Notes: generated from the letters alone by a model not told the origin. 64,000 nucleotides of DNA from Micromonospora orduensis (GCF_006228125.1 NZ_VDFY01000208.1:1-64000), one strand, 5' to 3'. Positions 49,747 through 59,305 are shown, counted from the first letter of the stretch. Translations and numbers: made by a program.

Positions 49747-50727
49747 ATGACAGCTGACCTGGTGATCGAGGCCGAGGGCCTCGTCAAGCACTTCGGGAAG
49801 ACGAGGGCGCTACAGGGCGTCGACCTCGCCGTACCCCGGGGGACGGTGCTCGGGGTCCTCGGACCCAACGGCGCCGGAAAGACCACCGCCGTACGCATCC
49901 TCTCCACGCTCCTCACCCCGGACTCCGGCACCGCCCGGATCGGCGGTTTCGACGTCGTCCGCGACGCCGAGCGGGTCCGCCAGAGCATCGGCCTCACCGG
50001 CCAGTACGCCTCGGTCGACGAGGACCTGACCGGACGGCAGAACCTGGAACTGTTCGGGACGCTGCTGGAGCTGGGCCGCGTCGGCGCCCGGAGGCGGGCC
50101 GCCGAACTGCTCGACTGGTTCGACCTGACCGAGGCCGCCGGCCGGCCGGCGAAGACGTACTCCGGCGGCATGCGCCGGCGGCTGGACCTGGCCGCCAGCC
50201 TCGTCGGATCACCGGATGTGATCTTCCTGGACGAGCCGACGACCGGCCTCGACCCGGCCAAGCGCGAGGACATGTGGGAAGTGGTCCGGTCGCTCGTCAC
50301 AAACGGCTCGACGGTGCTGCTCACCACCCAGTACCTGGAGGAGGCCGACGCGCTCGCCGACTCGATCACGGTGATCGACCACGGGCGGGTCATCGCGCAC
50401 GACACCCCCGAGGGGCTCAAGCGGGTGGTCGGCGGGCAGACCCTGGAGGTCCGGCCGTCCGATCTCGCGGACCTGCCCCGGATCGCGGCGATCCTGTCCG
50501 AGGTCGGCTCCGGCGCGCAGGCCGACGAGATCCGCAAGGGCGTGCTCGCGGTACCGGTCACCGACGACCGGGCGCTGACCGAGAGCGTCGCGCGGTTCGC
50601 CGCCGTCGGCATCGCGGTCACCGAACTCTCCCTGCACCTGCCGAGCCTCGACGAGGTGTTCTTCACCCTCACCGGGCGTACGGCATCCGAGGACGACACC
50701 ACCCACCGCACGGAGGTCGCGGCATGA
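49747..50727 (+). CDS. ABC transporter ATPase (DrrA-like)
   Basis: A 326-residue ATPase of the daunorubicin-resistance (DrrA/CcmA) family. Walker A GPNGAGKT, signature YSGGMRRRL, Walker B VIFLDEPTTGLD. The C-terminal ~90 residues form the DrrA-type regulatory extension (SLDEVFFTLTGR). It pairs with the permease gene, overlapping it by 4 bases, to export a hydrophobic compound. The preceding spacer (49538-49746) contains an A/T-rich stretch (ATATTGATAT near 49600) that likely holds promoters for this gene or the protease. Confidence 0.93.
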   Translation: MTADLVIEAEGLVKHFGKTRALQGVDLAVPRGTVLGVLGPNGAGKTTAVRILSTLLTPDSGTARIGGFDVVRDAERVRQSIGLTGQYASVDEDLTGRQNLELFGTLLELGRVGARRRAAELLDWFDLTEAAGRPAKTYSGGMRRRLDLAASLVGSPDVIFLDEPTTGLDPAKREDMWEVVRSLVTNGSTVLLTTQYLEEADALADSITVIDHGRVIAHDTPEGLKRVVGGQTLEVRPSDLADLPRIAAILSEVGSGAQADEIRKGVLAVPVTDDRALTESVARFAAVGIAVTELSLHLPSLDEVFFTLTGRTASEDDTTHRTEVAA

Positions 50728-51551
50728 GCACCCTGGTCGGCGCACCACCCACGGCGAGCCCCGCCCTGTCGACGGCCGCCCCGAACCCACGACCGTTCCG
50801 GCTCGTACGACACTCGTTGGCACTCGCCAAGCGCAGTCTCATCAAGACCTGGCGTACCCCCGAGGCCCTGATCGACGTCACGCTGCAACCGGTGCTGTTC
50901 CTCGTCATCTTCGTGTACGTCTTCGGGGGCGCGGTCGCCGGCTCCACCCACGACTACCTGCAGTTCCTGCTGCCCGGCATCCTGGCGCAGACCATCGCGA
51001 CGGGTGCCATCGCGATCGGCGTCAACCTCAACACCGACATCGCCAAGGGCATCTTCGACCGCTTCCGGTCGCTGCCGATCCCCCGCTCCGCACCGCTGGT
51101 CGGCGCGGTACTGGGTGACGTCGTCCGGTACGTGATCGTCACGGTCTCGACCCTCGCGATCGGCTACCTGATGGGCTTCCGGATCGAGACCGACCCGTTC
51201 CGGGCGATCGCCGGCTGCCTGCTCGCGGTGCTGTTCGCGCTCTGCCTGAGCTGGCTACCGGTCTACGTGTCGATGAAGGTACGCACCCCCGGGGCCGTGC
51301 AGGGCCTGATGTTCGCGCTGATCATGCCGCTGAGCTTCGCGTCCAACGTGTTCGTCGCCGCCGACACCCTGCCCGGCTGGATGCGGGCCTTCGTGGACGT
51401 CAACCCGATGACCCACCTGGTGGATTCGGTACGCGGGCTGTTCCTCGGCACTCCGCTCGGCTCGCACGTGTGGTGGACCCTCGCCTGGTGCGTCGGCTTC
51501 GTGGCGGTGTTCATGCCACTGGCGCTGCGCGCGTACCGCCGGAAGATCTGA
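50724..51551 (+). CDS. ABC transporter permease (DrrB-like, ABC2 type)
   Basis: A 275-residue membrane protein with six predicted helices (about 52-72, 85-105, 130-160, 165-190, 195-220, 245-268). It has an ABC-2 family core (PGILAQTIATGAIAIGVNLNTDIAKGIFDRFRSLPIPRSA), the EAA-like coupling region. The ATG overlaps the DrrA-like stop. The end is 1 base from the end of the convergent regulator gene at 51553. The exporter substrate is unknown, and no biosynthetic cluster surrounds it. Confidence 0.93.
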   Translation: MSTLVGAPPTASPALSTAAPNPRPFRLVRHSLALAKRSLIKTWRTPEALIDVTLQPVLFLVIFVYVFGGAVAGSTHDYLQFLLPGILAQTIATGAIAIGVNLNTDIAKGIFDRFRSLPIPRSAPLVGAVLGDVVRYVIVTVSTLAIGYLMGFRIETDPFRAIAGCLLAVLFALCLSWLPVYVSMKVRTPGAVQGLMFALIMPLSFASNVFVAADTLPGWMRAFVDVNPMTHLVDSVRGLFLGTPLGSHVWWTLAWCVGFVAVFMPLALRAYRRKI

Positions 51552-51552
51552 C

Positions 51553-54500
51553 CTACGCGAGCAGGTCGTCCATCAGCTCGCGGATGCGGGCCACCACGAC
51601 GGCGACCGGCCGCTCGCGCCACGCGGCCAGCAACGGCTCACGCTGCTCCTCGACCCCGAGGGCGGCGGTGAGCCGTTCCGCGTTCCCGGGTGGGAAGAAC
51701 GACCCGACGTGCGAGCCGATCCGCGTGCCGAGCGCGAACAGTTCGCGGGCGACCGGACCGTCACCTCCGTGGGCGGCCAGCTCGGCGCCGCCCAGCGCCC
51801 ACGCCCCGATCACCGGCAGGTCCCTGGAGGCGAACGCCTCGTCGCGGGACAGCGTCAGCAACGCGGCGGCGTCCGCCTCCGCGGCCGGGTCCGGCCGTAC
51901 CTGCCCCAGCCGCAGACGCAGGACGGCCACCGCGACCCGGAGGACGACACGCGCCTGCGGCTGCGCGCCGGCCCCTGCGGCCAGGAGCCGGGTCACCCCC
52001 TCGGCGTGGACGAGGGCCTCGTCGAAGCCCTCACGCTGCCACGCGAGGTGAGCCAGCCCGAGCCGCGCCTGGGCGGCGTCGACCTCCTCGGCCTCGCCCA
52101 GCGTCGCCGTGTCCACGAGCCGCCGCTCCGCGTCCCGGTCGCCGGTCAGGGCGAGCTGCACGTCCAGCCGGACCCGGATCGAGCGGGCGTCCTGCGCGGC
52201 GCCGACCAGCTCCATGTGCCGGATGCTGCGGGCCAGCCAGTCGGTCGACCGGGTGTCGTCGCGCGGCATGAGGAACTGCCCGACGGCTCCCGCCGCCATC
52301 GCCATCCCCCAGTGGTCACCGGCCACCTCGAAACGGCCGTACGCCTGCTCGGCGTCGACCACCGACGCCTCGGGCATGCCACCATTCTCCCGGATGGCGG
52401 CGCGGGCGAAGAAGCCGAGCCCCTGGACGTACGGGTCCGGGTGGGTGATCAGTTCGGTGACGCCCTTCGCACTCTGCTCCGGGTCGGACGTGTCGAACTC
52501 CGGCAACGCCGACGCGAGCGCGGTCTGCCGGACCGACACCTGGGTGGGCCGTTCGGCGAGTACCGTCCGCAGCGCCCGGCGGGCGATGGCGGCGAGCCGC
52601 AGCTCGCCGCTGATGCCGGCGTTGACCCCGACCAGCAGGCCCGTCCGGACGATCCGGTCGGCGTCGGGCAGTGGCCGCCCCGTCGCCCGGCCGTGCAGGA
52701 GCGCGGAGCGTCGCCGTCGCCGCGGCTCGTCGACGTGCAGCAGGCCCCGCGCCCAGCCGAGGACCTCCAGGTGCAGGCCGCGTACGGACCACAGGTGGAA
52801 CAGCGCGGTGGCGACGTCGACCGAGGCCGGTTCGTCGTCGACAGCGAGCGACCAGCGCAGAGCCGCGACCAGATTGTCCTGCTCGGCGGCGCAGCGGGCG
52901 AGCGCCTCGATCTGACCCGGGCCGACGAACCGGTCGGCGAGCGTCACCGCCTCCGTCCGGCCCCAGTCGACCAGGCCGGCCATGGCCGCGTCCCGGTCAC
53001 CGGCCGCGTCGAGCCGGGCTTCGCCGTACTCGCGGACGGTTTCGAGCATCCGGTAGCGGGGCGGCCCCTCCCCCTCGACCAGGGTCAGCAGGGACTGTTC
53101 GACGAGCGTCGCCAGACCGCGCCGTACGTCCGGGGTTCCCGCGACCGAGGCGGCGAGATCGGCGGTGAACGCGGCGGGGACGACCGCCACCCGCTGGAGC
53201 AGCTCACGGTCGTCCGGGGCGAGCAGCTCGCGGCTCCAGTCGACCATCGCCCACAGGCTCGCGTGCCGCTCCGGCAGGCCGCGCAGCGCGTCGTCGAGCA
53301 GCGCGAACCGGTCGGTCAGACCGGCGAGCACGTCGTCGATCGGCATGTGCCGCAGCCGCGCGGCGGCCAGTTCGAGCGCCAACGGCAGGTTGTCGAGCCG
53401 GTGGCACAGGGCGAGCGCCCGTTCGTCGTCCCAGGTCGGCACCGCGCCGCCGGCCCGCGCCCGGGACTCGATCAGGGCGAGCGCGTCGGCGTCCGGCAGG
53501 GCGGTGAGCCGGTGCACCAGTTCGCCGGCCAGGCCCAGCGGCGCCCGGCTCGTCGCGAGGACAGCGACCTCCGCGGACGTCACCGCCACCAGGTCCGCGA
53601 CGACGGTGGCCGCCGCGTCGAGGACGTGCTCGCAGTTGTCCAGCACCAGCAGCCCGTCGAGGTCCGGCGCCACGGCGCGCAGCCGCTCCACCGGGTTGAG
53701 GACCCGCCGTTCCAGACCCAGGTTGCCGCCGGTCGCCGACGTGTCCGCACCGCCCAGCGCGGCGAGCACCGTGGGCAGCACCTCGTCGGGTGAGCGCAGA
53801 CCGGCCAGCTCGATCACGCGTACCGCCTGCCCGGCCGCCGCCGCGCGCCGCGCCACCTCGGCGGCGAGGCGGGTCTTGCCCGCCCCGCCGGTCGCCACGA
53901 TCGTCACCAGCGCCGTCCCGGTCAACGCGTCGGTGACGGCTTCGACGTCACGCTCCCGCCCGACGAGGGCGGTCAGTGGCCGGCGCCACGCGGCGGGCAA
54001 CGTGATCCGTGCCGGCTGCCGGGTCGGCGCCACGACGGTCGGGGTGGTGAGTTCGCCGCGCAGCAGGGCCAGGTGGACCTCGGCGATCACCGGCGACGGG
54101 TCGGTGCCGTACCGGTCGGCCAGGTCGGCGCGCAGCCGCTCGATCACCTCCAGGGCCTCGGCGTCGCGGCCCTGGGCGGCGAGCACCCGGACCAGCAGCG
54201 CGGCCGACGGCTCGTCCGGCGGGGTACGCGCGGCGAGCCGGCGCAGGTCCGCCTCGTCGAACGGCCCCGCACCGGCGAGCGCCGCCCGCGCGCGCAGCGC
54301 GGCGACGTCGGCGAACAGGCGGGCGTCCTCGGTGGCGTCGAGATCCGGGACCTCGGGGAACAACTCCCGCGCCCGGTCGGCCGCGTCCCGGGCAGCCGAC
54401 GGATCCCCGGCCCGGAGCGCGGAGTTCGCCCGCTCGACGAGTGCCCGCGCCTCGACCACGTCGACGGTGATCTGGTCGGATGGCAGCCGGTATCCGCCCG

Positions 54501-54726
54501 GCACCGCGACGACCGGCAGCCCGAGACGGCGTACCCGCGACACCAGCGCCTGGACGGCGCCTGTCGCGTCGTCCGGCGGGGCGCCGTCCCACACGGCGTC
54601 CACGAGCAGCGCGGTGGAGACCGCCCGCCCACGCGCGTCGACAAGCGCGCGCACCACGGCCGCGAGCCGCTCGCCCCGGACCGGTCGACCGTCGACGGCG
54701 AGCGGGCCGAGGATCGTGATCTGCAC
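51553..54726 (-). CDS. BTAD/SARP-family regulator with NB-ARC ATPase and TPR region
   Basis: A 1057-residue AfsR-like regulator. An OmpR-type DNA-binding domain (1-90, QITILGPLAVDGRPVRGERL; LLVDAVWDGAPP) and a bacterial transcriptional activation domain (95-240) are followed by an NB-ARC ATPase (about 262-560; Walker A ATGGAGKTRLA, Walker B DGLLVLDNCEH). The remaining ~480 residues are TPR-like helices. Such STAND regulators activate secondary-metabolism or transport genes after ATP-driven oligomerisation. GTG 54726 matches the family start. It is convergent with the DrrAB-like exporter, its likely neighbour target. Confidence 0.92.
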   Translation of the reverse strand: MQITILGPLAVDGRPVRGERLAAVVRALVDARGRAVSTALLVDAVWDGAPPDDATGAVQALVSRVRRLGLPVVAVPGGYRLPSDQITVDVVEARALVERANSALRAGDPSAARDAADRARELFPEVPDLDATEDARLFADVAALRARAALAGAGPFDEADLRRLAARTPPDEPSAALLVRVLAAQGRDAEALEVIERLRADLADRYGTDPSPVIAEVHLALLRGELTTPTVVAPTRQPARITLPAAWRRPLTALVGRERDVEAVTDALTGTALVTIVATGGAGKTRLAAEVARRAAAAGQAVRVIELAGLRSPDEVLPTVLAALGGADTSATGGNLGLERRVLNPVERLRAVAPDLDGLLVLDNCEHVLDAAATVVADLVAVTSAEVAVLATSRAPLGLAGELVHRLTALPDADALALIESRARAGGAVPTWDDERALALCHRLDNLPLALELAAARLRHMPIDDVLAGLTDRFALLDDALRGLPERHASLWAMVDWSRELLAPDDRELLQRVAVVPAAFTADLAASVAGTPDVRRGLATLVEQSLLTLVEGEGPPRYRMLETVREYGEARLDAAGDRDAAMAGLVDWGRTEAVTLADRFVGPGQIEALARCAAEQDNLVAALRWSLAVDDEPASVDVATALFHLWSVRGLHLEVLGWARGLLHVDEPRRRRRSALLHGRATGRPLPDADRIVRTGLLVGVNAGISGELRLAAIARRALRTVLAERPTQVSVRQTALASALPEFDTSDPEQSAKGVTELITHPDPYVQGLGFFARAAIRENGGMPEASVVDAEQAYGRFEVAGDHWGMAMAAGAVGQFLMPRDDTRSTDWLARSIRHMELVGAAQDARSIRVRLDVQLALTGDRDAERRLVDTATLGEAEEVDAAQARLGLAHLAWQREGFDEALVHAEGVTRLLAAGAGAQPQARVVLRVAVAVLRLRLGQVRPDPAAEADAAALLTLSRDEAFASRDLPVIGAWALGGAELAAHGGDGPVARELFALGTRIGSHVGSFFPPGNAERLTAALGVEEQREPLLAAWRERPVAVVVARIRELMDDLLA

Positions 54727-54846
54727 GCACCCAGCATCCCCCACCCGCGTTCGCGGGCCGTCGGCAACCCGACGGACGTACCGGTCAGCTGTTGTCGTGC
54801 CGATGTCGCACGTCAGGGATAGTTGTCGCCGGGACCTCGCGTACGG

Positions 54847-55686
54847 TCAGATCACTGTCTGTTTGGTGGCCGGCAGCTCGTCGATGATCGACTTCTCCAC
54901 GTTGATCGTGTCGGCGATGATCTCGTGGGGTGTGTTCGCCATCCACTGCATCACCGAGATGTCCTCGAACCGGGGATGCTTGAACATCTCCAGGAACACC
55001 AGCGGCTCGTCACCGGTGTTCTCGATGTAGTGGCCGTAGGCGAAGGGCACGTAGCCGACGTCGCCGGCCTGGAAGTCGAACGTGCGGGCGCTGGCCTGGG
55101 CCGCGTACACGCCCATCCGTCCGGTGCCCGAGATGTAGTACTGCCACTCGTCGTTGGTCGGATGCCAGTGCAGCTCGCGCATCCCCCCGGGTTCAACATC
55201 CACGAGGGCGGCGGCGGTGGTGGACGCGGCGAAGTTGGTCGAGTCGGTGATCCGGACCGATCCACCACGGAAGCGCTGCGGGGTCTGGGCGGTCATCCGG
55301 TGTTTGAAGCTGCGCGGGATGTCGCCGGTGGGGCTGAGCACCCGGTCGCTCTGCAGGGGCGGCGGGACGTCGCCCTGGAAGATGTACTTCTCCCGCTCGG
55401 GCAGGTTCTCCATCTGTTCCCTCGTCCAGCCGAAGTTCTTCGCCAGCACGTGCCGGGGCGTGTGCGCGAAGAAGTCGCTGAGCAGGAACGTGTTGTTCTC
55501 CGAGAAGGCACCGTCGTCGAAGACCAGCAGGAACTGCGCCCCGTCGTCGAGTGCCTGGATGTTGTGCGGCACCCCCTGCGGGAAGAACCACAGGTCGCCC
55601 GCCTTGACGTCCTCGATGAAGTTGCGCCCCTCATGGTCGACGGCGCTGATACGGCAGCTGCCGCTGAGCATGTACGCCCACTCCGA
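54847..55686 (-). pseudogene. 5'-truncated oxalate decarboxylase-type bicupin
   Basis: The remaining ~280 residues match the bicupin oxalate decarboxylase family from SEWAYMLSGSCRI (55686) through LWFFPQGVPHNIQ, FSENNTFLLSDFFAHTP and the complete second cupin (MRELHWHPTNDEWQYYISG, GHYIENTGDEPL). The normal N-terminal ~90 residues and the first metal motif H-W-H that should stand directly before EWAYM are missing. The 220 bases between 55686 and 55907 show only Arg/Gly-rich translation in every frame, with no ATG or ribosome site in frame. A GTG-initiated product (for example from 55866) could be made but would lack the first Mn site. Probably a decayed gene. Confidence 0.62.
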
Positions 55687-55906
55687 TCCGGGCCGGAACG
55701 GCTCCGTACCGGTCCGATGGTGGCCTCGGCCGCGGCGGTCGCCTGGCAGTTCTCCGCGACGCCTGGCGAGGTGACGCCTGCTGCGCCCCCCGGCACCGCC
55801 CTGCGCTCCCCCGCCGGGAGGCGTACGGGCTGCGGCCCCCGAGCCCGGGGCCGAGGAGCGCGTCACACGGGCGTGAACCGTCGCCACCTCGACTCCGTCC
55901 GGGTCA

Positions 55907-56821
55907 TTAAGGAGTCGGACCGGCCGGAGTGAGGTCCCCGACCTCGGGATGACCGAAGAGTCCCGGCAGTCCACCGCTGTGCACGAAGACGACCCGGTCG
56001 CCGTGCGGGAAGCTGCCGGCCAGCAACGCCGCCATCGCCCGACCCGTGTACGTCGGATCCAGGAACACGCCCTCCTCGCGGGCGGTCGCGTACAGGGCCG
56101 CCCGCACGGCGTCGGTGACCGTGCCGTAACCCTCGCCCACCTGCGACCCGTCGATGCGCAACGCGGCCGGCTCGACCTGACCACCCAGCAGGCCGGCAAC
56201 CGTGGCGCGGGGGTCGGGTACCGCACCGGTGTCCACGCCGATCACCCGCTCGGCGCCCAACTCGCGGACCAGCCCGGCCATCATGCCGCCGGAGGCGAGC
56301 GCCACCACGACCTCGGCCCCGTCGATGTCCGGCACCTGGGCGCGCAGCTCCCGGCCACAGTCCACGTAGCCCTGGACCGACGCGGGCGAGGACCCGCCCA
56401 ACGGAATGACATACGCCGACCGTCTCTCCGCCTCGACCGCCACCACCTCGGCGAGCGGCCGGTCCCCGCTCCAGACGATCTCCGCGCCGGCCAGCTCGTC
56501 GAGGAGCAGGTTGCCGTGCCGGTCCTGGGCGGGCGGACCGGCGAGCACCAGCACGCAGGCCAGGCCCAGACGTGCCGCCGCTGCGGCGGTCAGTCGCGCG
56601 TGGTTGCTCTGCGGCCCACCCGAGGTGATCACCGTGGCGGCACCGAGGGCTACCGCCTCCGCGCAGGTGTAGCGCAGCTTGCGGATCTTGTTGCCACCTC
56701 CGCCGAGCCCACCGAGGTCGTCGCGCTTGAACCACAACTCCGCCAGCCCCAGCCGGGCGGCGAGGCGCGGCGCGGCCTCCAGGGGGGTCGGCCAGGTACC
56801 GAGGGAGACCGGGGTCGTCAT
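55907..56821 (-). CDS. D-cysteine desulfhydrase / ACC deaminase family PLP enzyme
   Basis: A 304-residue type II PLP enzyme. Lys45 in GGNKIRKL is the Schiff-base lysine, SGGPQSNHAR (about 80-89) holds the catalytic Ser-Asn-His, and ALASGGMMAGL (about 190) binds the PLP phosphate. It degrades D-cysteine or related amino acids to pyruvate, ammonia and sulfide; ACC deaminase activity cannot be excluded. ATG 56821 suits the family N-terminus; an in-frame start 48 bases upstream has no better ribosome site. It lies directly upstream of the cupin remnant. Confidence 0.9.
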   Translation of the reverse strand: MTTPVSLGTWPTPLEAAPRLAARLGLAELWFKRDDLGGLGGGGNKIRKLRYTCAEAVALGAATVITSGGPQSNHARLTAAAAARLGLACVLVLAGPPAQDRHGNLLLDELAGAEIVWSGDRPLAEVVAVEAERRSAYVIPLGGSSPASVQGYVDCGRELRAQVPDIDGAEVVVALASGGMMAGLVRELGAERVIGVDTGAVPDPRATVAGLLGGQVEPAALRIDGSQVGEGYGTVTDAVRAALYATAREEGVFLDPTYTGRAMAALLAGSFPHGDRVVFVHSGGLPGLFGHPEVGDLTPAGPTP

Positions 56822-56888
56822 CCGCACAGCTAACCACCCGCTCCCGGTACGCGGCTCTGTCCGCGCCACGCCGCCCCGACGACCGGCT

Positions 56889-56914
56889 GTTTCACCTCCG
56901 CGGACGGCGGGTAG
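56889..56914 (+). promoter_or_regulatory. Sigma-B-like promoter of the STAS operon
   Basis: GTTT (56889-56892), 16 bases, then GGGTAG (56909-56914) fits the actinobacterial general-stress sigma factor consensus (GxxT-N14-16-GGGTA). It lies 99 bases before the STAS start and has a twin at 60891. Confidence 0.55.
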
Positions 56915-57012
56915 GGTGACTGTCGGGTCAAGACATGCGCCCTCCAGTGGTCAACCCTGCCTCGGCACCGCGCCGGCGGGTGGGCCACCCTCGTCGAGGG
57001 CGGAGACAGCAT

Positions 57013-57489
57013 GTGACAGACCAATTCCCCGACCGCCGGCCGTTACCACCCGGCCTGCACACGCCGATCATGTCCCTGGCCTGGAGCCGCGACGGCTCCA
57101 CCAGTTTGATCACCGTCGCCGGTGAGATCGACATGAGCAACGCCCACCTGCTCCCCGAGCTGGTGGAGTTTCTGTGCCAGTCGCCCGTACCCCTGATCGC
57201 GGTGGACCTGTCGGCGGTTCGCTTCCTCGGCGCACACGGGATCACCGCCCTGCTCCAGGCCAGCAAACTCGTCACCTCGGCCGGAGCCCGGCTCACGCTG
57301 CGTGACCCCTCACCGTTCGTGCTCCGCGTCCTCGGCGCGGCCGGGGTGATGCCTCACCTGGACCTCGACGGTGCGCCCAGGCCGGGCGGCGCTGCGCCCA
57401 CTGGCGTCGTCCTGCGGCTTGCCCGCCCCCCACCGGCGCGAACGTCCGCAGACCGCCTGGCCGGACAGCGCCCACATTCCCCCAGCTGA
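57013..57489 (+). CDS. STAS-domain anti-sigma-factor-antagonist-like protein
   Basis: A 158-residue protein with a STAS fold at about 20-120 (LITVAGEIDMSNAHLL; PLIAVDLSAVRFLGAHGITALLQA; ARLTLRDPSPFVLRVLGAAG). In SpoIIAA/RsbV proteins the loop after DLS..FLD holds a phosphorylated Ser; here it reads FLGAHG with no Ser or Thr, so it may not be switched by an anti-sigma kinase in the usual way. The last ~35 residues are a disordered Pro/Arg tail. GTG 57013 has GGAGA 7 bases upstream; a later ATG (57070) is possible. It is first in an operon with the ferritin-like and hemerythrin genes. Confidence 0.87.
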   Translation: MTDQFPDRRPLPPGLHTPIMSLAWSRDGSTSLITVAGEIDMSNAHLLPELVEFLCQSPVPLIAVDLSAVRFLGAHGITALLQASKLVTSAGARLTLRDPSPFVLRVLGAAGVMPHLDLDGAPRPGGAAPTGVVLRLARPPPARTSADRLAGQRPHSPS

Positions 57490-57498
57490 AGGAGAGAC

Positions 57499-58713
57499 AT
57501 GTTCAATCCACTGGATCACAAGGGGATCCCACTGGAGAGCCAGATCCGCAACTGGCGCGAACTGAACGTGGAGCCGATCGGCCCCGAGGCCGTCGACCCG
57601 TACACCCGCTGCCGGATCATCACCATGAACGGCATCGAGGTCGAGGCCATCAACTTCCAGCACCAGTTCGCCCGGAACTGTCCGGACCAGGAGGTCCGCC
57701 GGCAGCTCGCCTACGTCCGGTACGTGGAGAGCCAGCAGCAGCGGGTGGTGAACTGGCTCCTACCCGGTGTCGCCAGCGTCCTGGAGACGACGCTCGGCTA
57801 CGAGCAGGTGGCCGTCGACCTCACCGCCTGGGTGGCCCGGCACGAGCCGGACCCGTACCTGAAGCAGGCCTATGAGTTCGGCGTACTGGAGGACTTCGAC
57901 CACCTGTACCGCTACGCCAACCTCTACGAGATGGTCGAGCGGCGCAAGGCGGAGAAGATCGTCAACGGTCTCACCGAGGTCATGCCGGGGCGGCCGACCA
58001 TCGTCGAGCACCGGCACCCCTTCGACGAGGTCCGCACCCCGTACGACCGCGACTCGGTGGACCCACGATCCAAGCTGCACGCGCTGACGATCCTCTCGGC
58101 GGAGCAGCAGGTGATGTTCTACTACATGAACGTCGGCCCGCAGTACATGGAGCCGATCGCGCGCCAGCTCTACCAGGAGATCAGCCTGATCGAGCAGGAA
58201 CACGTCACCCACTACGAGTCGCTGCTGGACCCGGGCGAGAACTGGTGGGAGCGGCTGCTCACCCACGAGTACAACGAGTGCTGGCTCTACTACTCGTTCC
58301 TCCAGCAGGAGAGCGACCCCCGGATCAAGGCGGTCTGGGAGCTGCACCTGCAGATGGAGCTGGCCCACCTCCAGCAGGCCGCCGACCTGCTGCGCCGGCA
58401 CGACGGCCGGGAACCCGAGGAGATCGTGGGCAGTGCCGGGCTACCCGAGCCGCTGACGTTCGAGCCCAACAAGGACTACCTGCGCCACCTGCTGGCGACC
58501 CAGATCGACCTGAACAAGCTCGGCGAGGGCTACGTCCGCGAGGCCCACGAACGCTTCGAGTGGATGCAGCAGCAACTGCACGACGGCCAGAAGCCGCCGA
58601 GCGAGCAGGTCATCGACCTGCACCGGGAGCGCTTCGGCGACGAGTACCGCATCGAGACCGAAGGGCCGCACCCGGTCGAGTCGCTGCGTCCCCGGGGAGG
58701 TAGCCATGCCTGA
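57499..58713 (+). CDS. Ferritin-like superfamily protein, two-part
   Basis: A 404-residue soluble helical protein with ferritin-like helix pairs. One region (about 190-240) has ILSAEQQVMFYYMNVGPQY and EISLIEQEHVTHYESL, a Glu-x6-Tyr plus E-x-x-H pair. A second (about 252-300) has YNECWLYYSFLQQE and MELAHLQQAADL, with a further E-x-x-H-like pair. These can supply a di-metal site. The N-terminal 130 residues are also helical. Similar proteins occur in actinomycetes next to hemerythrin or manganese-catalase genes; iron or oxidant handling is likely but unproven. GAAGGAGAG lies 2 bases before the ATG, 9 bases after the STAS stop. Confidence 0.78.
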   Translation: MFNPLDHKGIPLESQIRNWRELNVEPIGPEAVDPYTRCRIITMNGIEVEAINFQHQFARNCPDQEVRRQLAYVRYVESQQQRVVNWLLPGVASVLETTLGYEQVAVDLTAWVARHEPDPYLKQAYEFGVLEDFDHLYRYANLYEMVERRKAEKIVNGLTEVMPGRPTIVEHRHPFDEVRTPYDRDSVDPRSKLHALTILSAEQQVMFYYMNVGPQYMEPIARQLYQEISLIEQEHVTHYESLLDPGENWWERLLTHEYNECWLYYSFLQQESDPRIKAVWELHLQMELAHLQQAADLLRRHDGREPEEIVGSAGLPEPLTFEPNKDYLRHLLATQIDLNKLGEGYVREAHERFEWMQQQLHDGQKPPSEQVIDLHRERFGDEYRIETEGPHPVESLRPRGGSHA

Positions 58714-59287
58714 CACCCGTGCCCCGGCCACGCCCGGCCCCGAGGAGGACGTGGTGGACCTGCTGCTCGCCCAGCACGCCCAGGTCGAGCAGCTCTTCCT
58801 GCTGGTCATCGGCAGCACCGGCGACACCCGCCGGGATGCCTTCGACGACCTGGTCAAGCTGCTCGCCGCACACGAGACCGCCGAGGAGGAGATCATCCAT
58901 CCGCTCTCCCGCGGGCTGCCGGGCGGTGGTGGCGACGCCATGGTCGACGACCGGCTCGAGGAGGAGCGGCAGGCGAAGGAGACGCTGCGGACGTTGATCG
59001 CGGGCGGTGTGGACGCCGACGGCTTCGAGACCGGCGTCATCCTGCTGCGCGACGCCGTGCTCACCCACGCCCGCTACGAGGAGCGCTACGAGTTCCCCCA
59101 GCTGCGCCAGCACGTCCCGGCCGAGCGGCTGCGGAGCCTCGCCACCGCCGTCCGGGCGGCGGAGAAGACCGCGCCGACCCGGCCACATCCCAGCACCCAG
59201 TCGGCGACGGGCAACCTGGCCGCCGGTCCGGCGCTGGCCGTCATCGACCGGCTCCGGGACGCGGTGCGCAGACCTGCGGACAGCTGA
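58706..59287 (+). CDS. Hemerythrin (HHE) domain protein
   Basis: A 193-residue protein with a hemerythrin-like four-helix bundle at about 15-150. Ligands visible: His in LLLAQHAQVEQLF (about 24), H-E-T-A-E-E-E with H-x-x-x-E near 55-59 and His65, and HARYEERYEFPQL near 117-127 (H-x-x-x-E). The C-terminal 45 residues are a flexible tail. It may bind O2, NO or iron. It overlaps the ferritin-like gene by 8 bases, so both are made together with the STAS protein as a stress operon. Confidence 0.92.
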   Translation: MPDTRAPATPGPEEDVVDLLLAQHAQVEQLFLLVIGSTGDTRRDAFDDLVKLLAAHETAEEEIIHPLSRGLPGGGGDAMVDDRLEEERQAKETLRTLIAGGVDADGFETGVILLRDAVLTHARYEERYEFPQLRQHVPAERLRSLATAVRAAEKTAPTRPHPSTQSATGNLAAGPALAVIDRLRDAVRRPADS

Positions 59288-59305
59288 CCCGAGGCCACCA
59301 GGCGA

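Noticed and set aside
51709-53793. Plus-strand frame inside the BTAD regulator
   Set aside because: Antisense shadow; the regulator's Walker A and B motifs read on the minus strand.
55293-55796. Alternative minus-strand frame that might hold the missing N-terminus of the bicupin
   Set aside because: It has a short stretch vaguely like the family (AEN-x-QATAAAEATIG) but no HWH metal motif, and it runs out of frame; not enough to call a simple frameshift.
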